Source of the DNA: Rubrivivax sp. A210
GTDB lineage: Bacteria > Pseudomonadota > Gammaproteobacteria > Burkholderiales > Burkholderiaceae_C
DNA length: 64,000 nucleotides
Direction: 5' to 3'
Assembly (NCBI RefSeq): GCF_904426505.1
Contig: NZ_CAJGBN010000001.1
Coordinates: forward strand, 558,001 to 622,000
Below, one piece after another: positions 61,308 through 64,000 of the stretch. Made by a program: the position numbers and the translations under genes. The stretch's first letter is position 1; every line of letters begins with the position of its first letter. The notes under the pieces are model-generated. The model was given only the letters and a program-made list of their open reading frames with translations. It did not search any database and was not told the DNA's origin.

Positions 61308-61442
61308 GGGCAAGATTGGCAGAGACACGCTGACACGTCAAGAGACAGTCGGCACCAGGGGCCTAACGTTTAAGCTAAGCAAATCAACAGCTTATGTAGC
61401 TTTCAACCGTCTTCCTGAAACTTCGATTCTGTTAGATGACGG

Positions 61443-61503
61443 GACTGTTAATCCGTAGGTCCCTGGTTCGAGCCCAGGTCGGGGAGCCAAAAACTCGTTG
61501 TAA
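61443..61503 (+). repeat. Attachment site: tRNA-Asn(GTT) 3' fragment, direct repeat copy 2
   Basis: Identical to 41668-41728 over 61 bases, including 47 bases of the tRNA 3' half and 14 bases beyond CCA. The bases before it are unlike a tRNA 5' half, so this is a displaced att, the boundary between element B and the chromosome. Confidence 0.9.
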
Positions 61504-61510
61504 ATCAATG

Positions 61511-61541
61511 CCTTAGAAGCGAAAGCTTCTAAGGCGTTTTT
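61511..61541 (+). terminator. Intrinsic terminator after att copy 2
   Basis: Stem CCTTAGAAGC / GCTTCTAAGG with a GAAA loop followed by CGTTTTT. Probably the original chromosomal tRNA-Asn terminator, since it is on the chromosome side of the last att site. Confidence 0.85.
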
Positions 61542-61611
61542 GCGTCTGGTCACGTTCTGGTCCGTTACCGGTCCGGGGGCCTGCCAGCTGTGCCGGCGCC
61601 GAATCGCGAGG

Positions 61612-61801
61612 GTGCCCTACCTGCGCGAAGGCATGCTCGACATGCTGATTGACCAGGACCCGGACAGCCAGGCCATCCGCGCCCTGCAGCATGTGATGGC
61701 CGCGCTGGGCATTGGCACCGGCGGCCAGCCAGCCTGTACCGCGCGGCGAGTTCAGGCTCCATTTCGCCAAGAACATGGGCCTGCCGCCCTACCTGGCATG
61801 A
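61612..61801 (+). pseudogene. Remnant of a LacI-family regulator (C-terminal end)
   Basis: One frame reads PYLREGMLDMLIDQDPDSQA and another, after a frame change near 61730, FRLHFAKNMGLPPYLA with a stop at 61801. The ReGxlDxxIDQdP segment is typical of the C-terminal part of LacI-type sugar regulators. The 5' part is gone, probably removed when islands inserted. Confidence 0.5.
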
Positions 61802-61819
61802 ACTTGAACCGGAGCCTGA

Positions 61820-62677
61820 TCAACGCGCCAGCGGTTCGGCCGCGGCCGTGGTGGGCTGGCAAGGCAGCTCCAGCCGGTAGGCCAGCGCGATGAACAGGCC
61901 CTGGGCCAGGCCCATCGTGCTGGTGAGCGAGCGGAAGCCGAAGGTCGAGTTTTCCTGCACGATCAGCGCCACCTGGGCATCACGCGCCAGCGGGCTCATG
62001 CGGCTGTCGGTGATGGCGATCAGGCGCGCGCCTCGCGCCACCGCGGCCTGCACCACCTCCAGCGTCTCCTCGGCATAGGGCTCGTAAGAGACGGCGAGCA
62101 TGACATCGCCCTTGCGCACCGAACGCATCTGGCCCTGCTGCATGCTGCCCAGCCCGCTGACCAGGGCGATGCGCTTGTCGGTGTGCTGCAGCGCGTAGTC
62201 CAGGTAGGCCGCGATGGGGAAGGAGCGGCGCGAGCCGGCGACCCAGATCGCATCGGCAGCGGCCAGCAGGTCCACCGCCTTCTTGAAGGCACCGGCCGGC
62301 AGGTTGCCACGCAACTCCTGCATGCCGCCGACACTGCCGGCCAGGAACTCCTGCGCAATCTCCACCGACGACAGCGTGCCGGCGCTCGATTCGATGACCT
62401 GGCGGATGCGGGTCTTGTAGTTGCGCCAGGGCGCGATTTGCAGCGCCAGCCCGTCGCGAAAGATGCGCTGCATCTCGCTGAAGCCCGAGAAGCCAAAGTG
62501 CTTGGCGAAGCGCACCACCGCCGAGGGCTGCACGCCGCACTGCGCCGCCACCTCCTGGATGCCATCCAGGCCCAGCTGGTCACGGTGCTGCTCCACATGG
62601 CGCGCAATGATCTTCAGCTGCTTGCTCAGGCCCTCGTACTCTTCCGAGACGCGCTTGAGCAGTTGTTCGACGCTCAT
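61820..62677 (-). CDS. RpiR/MurR-family transcriptional regulator with SIS domain
   Basis: 285 residues from the ATG at 62677 (a TTG at 62698 is possible). N-terminal RpiR helix-turn-helix (VAAQCGVQPSAVVRFAKHFGFSGFSEMQRIF, in parts) and a C-terminal SIS sugar-phosphate-binding domain (ADAIWVAGSRRSFPIAAYLDYAL; VMLAVSYEPYAEETLEV; LIAITDSRMSPLA). RpiR-type IolR proteins control inositol catabolism in proteobacteria, and iol genes lie to the right, so this is probably the local inositol regulator. Confidence 0.85.
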   Translation of the reverse strand: MSVEQLLKRVSEEYEGLSKQLKIIARHVEQHRDQLGLDGIQEVAAQCGVQPSAVVRFAKHFGFSGFSEMQRIFRDGLALQIAPWRNYKTRIRQVIESSAGTLSSVEIAQEFLAGSVGGMQELRGNLPAGAFKKAVDLLAAADAIWVAGSRRSFPIAAYLDYALQHTDKRIALVSGLGSMQQGQMRSVRKGDVMLAVSYEPYAEETLEVVQAAVARGARLIAITDSRMSPLARDAQVALIVQENSTFGFRSLTSTMGLAQGLFIALAYRLELPCQPTTAAAEPLAR

Positions 62678-62738
62678 CTTCGGGGCGGCGGTGACCAAGG
62701 CGGTTTTCTAGGAGATTTGGAAATTTGATTCTAGGTTG

Positions 62739-63181
62739 ATGCACACAGCCATGCCTGGATTTCCAAGTCGGCCCGGTGTGAAAAGCCGCAAGGCTCGCCT
62801 GGGCCGGCCTGAATGTGGCTCTGCTGGCCACCAAGTGGAAGGAACTGAACCCAAGAGGCCCAAGCAATTCACGCTGACTACCGTCGAGACAACGCCTTCT
62901 GCAAGCCTGCTGCTGCGCAACGCGAATGGCGAGCGTTTCGAAGTCAGTCTGGTGAACACGAACCTGCAGCACCCTGGCCTAGCGCGGCTGAAAGATCCCG
63001 AGGTGTTCAGCTCAGCCAAAGTCGGTGACCACGGCGCCTCGGTGATCTGGGCGAACGACGACGACTTGGAACTGGCTGCCGACAACCTGCGCGCACGAGC
63101 CGTCGAGCAGGCGGGCGGCGTATCGCATGAATTCATCTGGAACTGGATGGCCCGGAACGACCTGACCCTCGACGCTGCGGC
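62739..63181 (+). pseudogene. DUF2442-like gene, truncated at the 3' end
   Basis: The reading frame from 62739 encodes a DUF2442-like domain (NTNLQHPGLARLKDPEVFSS ... ASVIWANDDDLELAADNLRA) and then HEFIWNWMARNDLTLDAAA. After about 63181 the DNA switches to iolE sequence, so the usual C-terminal helix is lost and the frame runs on to 63272 with unrelated residues. A rearranged chimera. Confidence 0.55.
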
Positions 63182-63686
63182 GCCCACCTTAAGGCCAGCT
63201 ACGGCATCACGCTGGCCTATCACCACCACATGGGGGCCTACGTCGAATCGCCGGCCGACATCGACCGCCTGATGGCCGAGACGGATGGCAACGTGGGCCT
63301 GCTGTTCGACACCGGCCATGCCCTTTCTCGGCGGCGCCACCGACCCGGCGGCGCTGCTGTGCAAGCATCTGGCGCGCGTCGTCCATGTTCACTGCAAGGA
63401 CGTGCGCCCGCAGGTCATCGCCTCGGCACGCAACGACGGCTGGCGCTTTCTGAACGGCGTCATCAACAGCACCTTCACCGTGCCCGGCGACGGCGTGATC
63501 GATTTCGACGCCGTGCTCACCACGCTGCGCGACGGCGGCTACGAGGGCTGGCTGGTCGTCGAGGCCGAACAAGACCCGGCGGTGGCGCCCAGCTACCAGC
63601 ACGCCAGGAAGGGCTACCAGACGCTCAAGGCCATCGTCGACCGCCTCAACGCGGTCACCGCCCAGGCCACCCAGAAGGCGGCGTGA
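63182..63686 (+). pseudogene. iolE: Inosose dehydratase gene, N-terminally truncated and frameshifted
   Basis: The C-terminal part of IolE (2-keto-myo-inositol dehydratase): SYGITLAYHHHMGAYVES with metal-site histidines, then GLLFDTGHA in one frame and, after an extra C in the run at 63321-63323, FLGGATDPA...VHVHCKDVRPQVIA and VVEAEQDPA in the next frame. About 150 N-terminal residues are missing and replaced by DUF2442 sequence. Unless the frameshift is a sequencing error it cannot make an active enzyme. Confidence 0.85.
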
Positions 63687-64000
63687 TGGTCAGCCCGCTG
63701 CTGGTCAGGGCCCGGCCCGAGGGCCGCGAGATCGTCGACGTGACGCCCGCACGCGCCGGCTGGACGCATGTGGGCTTTCGCGCGCTGCGCCTGCGTGCGG
63801 GCGAGAGCGAGGCGCTGGCCACCGGCACGCGCGAGCTGTGCCTGGTGGTGCTCGCCGGCACCGTCGATGTCGAGGTTGACGGCCAGCGCTTCAGCGGCCT
63901 GGGCACGCGCAGCAGCGTGTTCGAAGAGAAATCGCCGGCCGCGCGCTATGTGCCGGCCGGCAGACAGCTGAAGCTGCGTGCGCGTGGCGATGCCGAACTT
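63686..64000 (+). CDS. iolB: 5-deoxy-glucuronate isomerase, partial (runs off window)
   Basis: The first 105 residues (MVSPLLVRARPEGREIVDVT, GWTHVGFRALRLRAGES, GTVDVEVDGQRFSGLGTRSSVFE) match the N-terminal cupin of IolB, which isomerises 5-deoxy-glucuronate in myo-inositol breakdown. Its ATG overlaps the iolE stop (TGATG), the normal order iolE-iolB, and the gene looks intact as far as seen. Confidence 0.88.
   Translation, partial: MVSPLLVRARPEGREIVDVTPARAGWTHVGFRALRLRAGESEALATGTRELCLVVLAGTVDVEVDGQRFSGLGTRSSVFEEKSPAARYVPAGRQLKLRARGDAEL

Overview
The window comes from a GC-rich beta-proteobacterium, most likely Burkholderiales. This is inferred from composition, an F-type conjugation apparatus of the kind found in beta/gamma-proteobacterial elements, and inositol genes on the right flank. 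No complete rRNA or tRNA gene is present. The window is almost entirely mobile DNA: the right part of an integrative conjugative element (ICE, element A, start to about 41.7 kb), a second smaller island (element B, about 41.7-61.5 kb), and a short eroded stretch of chromosome (61.5-64 kb). The two islands sit in tandem at the 3' end of a tRNA-Asn gene. A 61-bp sequence containing the tRNA 3' half occurs identically at 41668-41728 and 61443-61503, and each copy is followed by a hairpin terminator. The intact tRNA-Asn is expected to the left, outside the window.

Element A. From 1 to about 10 kb lie accessory and regulatory genes: a nuclease, two LuxR-type regulators without a LuxI, an 18-residue small ORF between them with a lux-box-like dyad in front, a DUF2857 gene, an operon with an orphan substrate-binding protein, and a cluster of toxin-antitoxin modules (MNT/HEPN, AbrB/PIN, remnants). 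From 9.0 to 31.8 kb is a long leftward operon for a complete F-type (MPF-F) type IV secretion system: transglycosylase, OmpA-like lipoprotein, pilin TraA, TraL, E, K, B, DsbC, V, C, TrbI, an S26 peptidase, TraW, U, TrbC, N, F, H, G and an S49 peptidase, mostly joined by 4-bp ATGA overlaps. A 735-bp region rich in dyads (31.8-32.5 kb) separates it from the rightward mobilisation genes: a MobH relaxase (traI), the TraD coupling protein and a DUF4400 membrane protein. It is the best candidate for oriT and control signals. Then come a VapXD-like cassette that appears to have been inserted by recombination, a RES/DUF2384-like toxin-antitoxin pair, and a tyrosine integrase next to the att site.

Element B looks like a P4-like satellite or defence island. 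Its integrase, AlpA-like regulator, small genes and a 1055-residue primase/helicase-like protein lie at the right end, with a strong inverted repeat just downstream of the primase. Its cargo is a SIR2-NACHT (Avs/bNACHT-like) defence protein in visibly A+T-richer DNA, an HNH-HIT gene pair, and a MazG pyrophosphohydrolase, DUF2075 nuclease-helicase and treble-clef/Vsr-like nuclease set that may be a multi-gene defence locus. Imperfect 24-bp tandem-repeat sites at both ends look like integrase arm sites and help define the island.

Right flank. Chromosomal myo-inositol catabolism genes: an RpiR-type regulator, a frameshifted and N-terminally truncated iolE and the start of iolB, together with a LacI-like remnant and a truncated DUF2442 gene, indicating repeated rearrangement at this insertion site.
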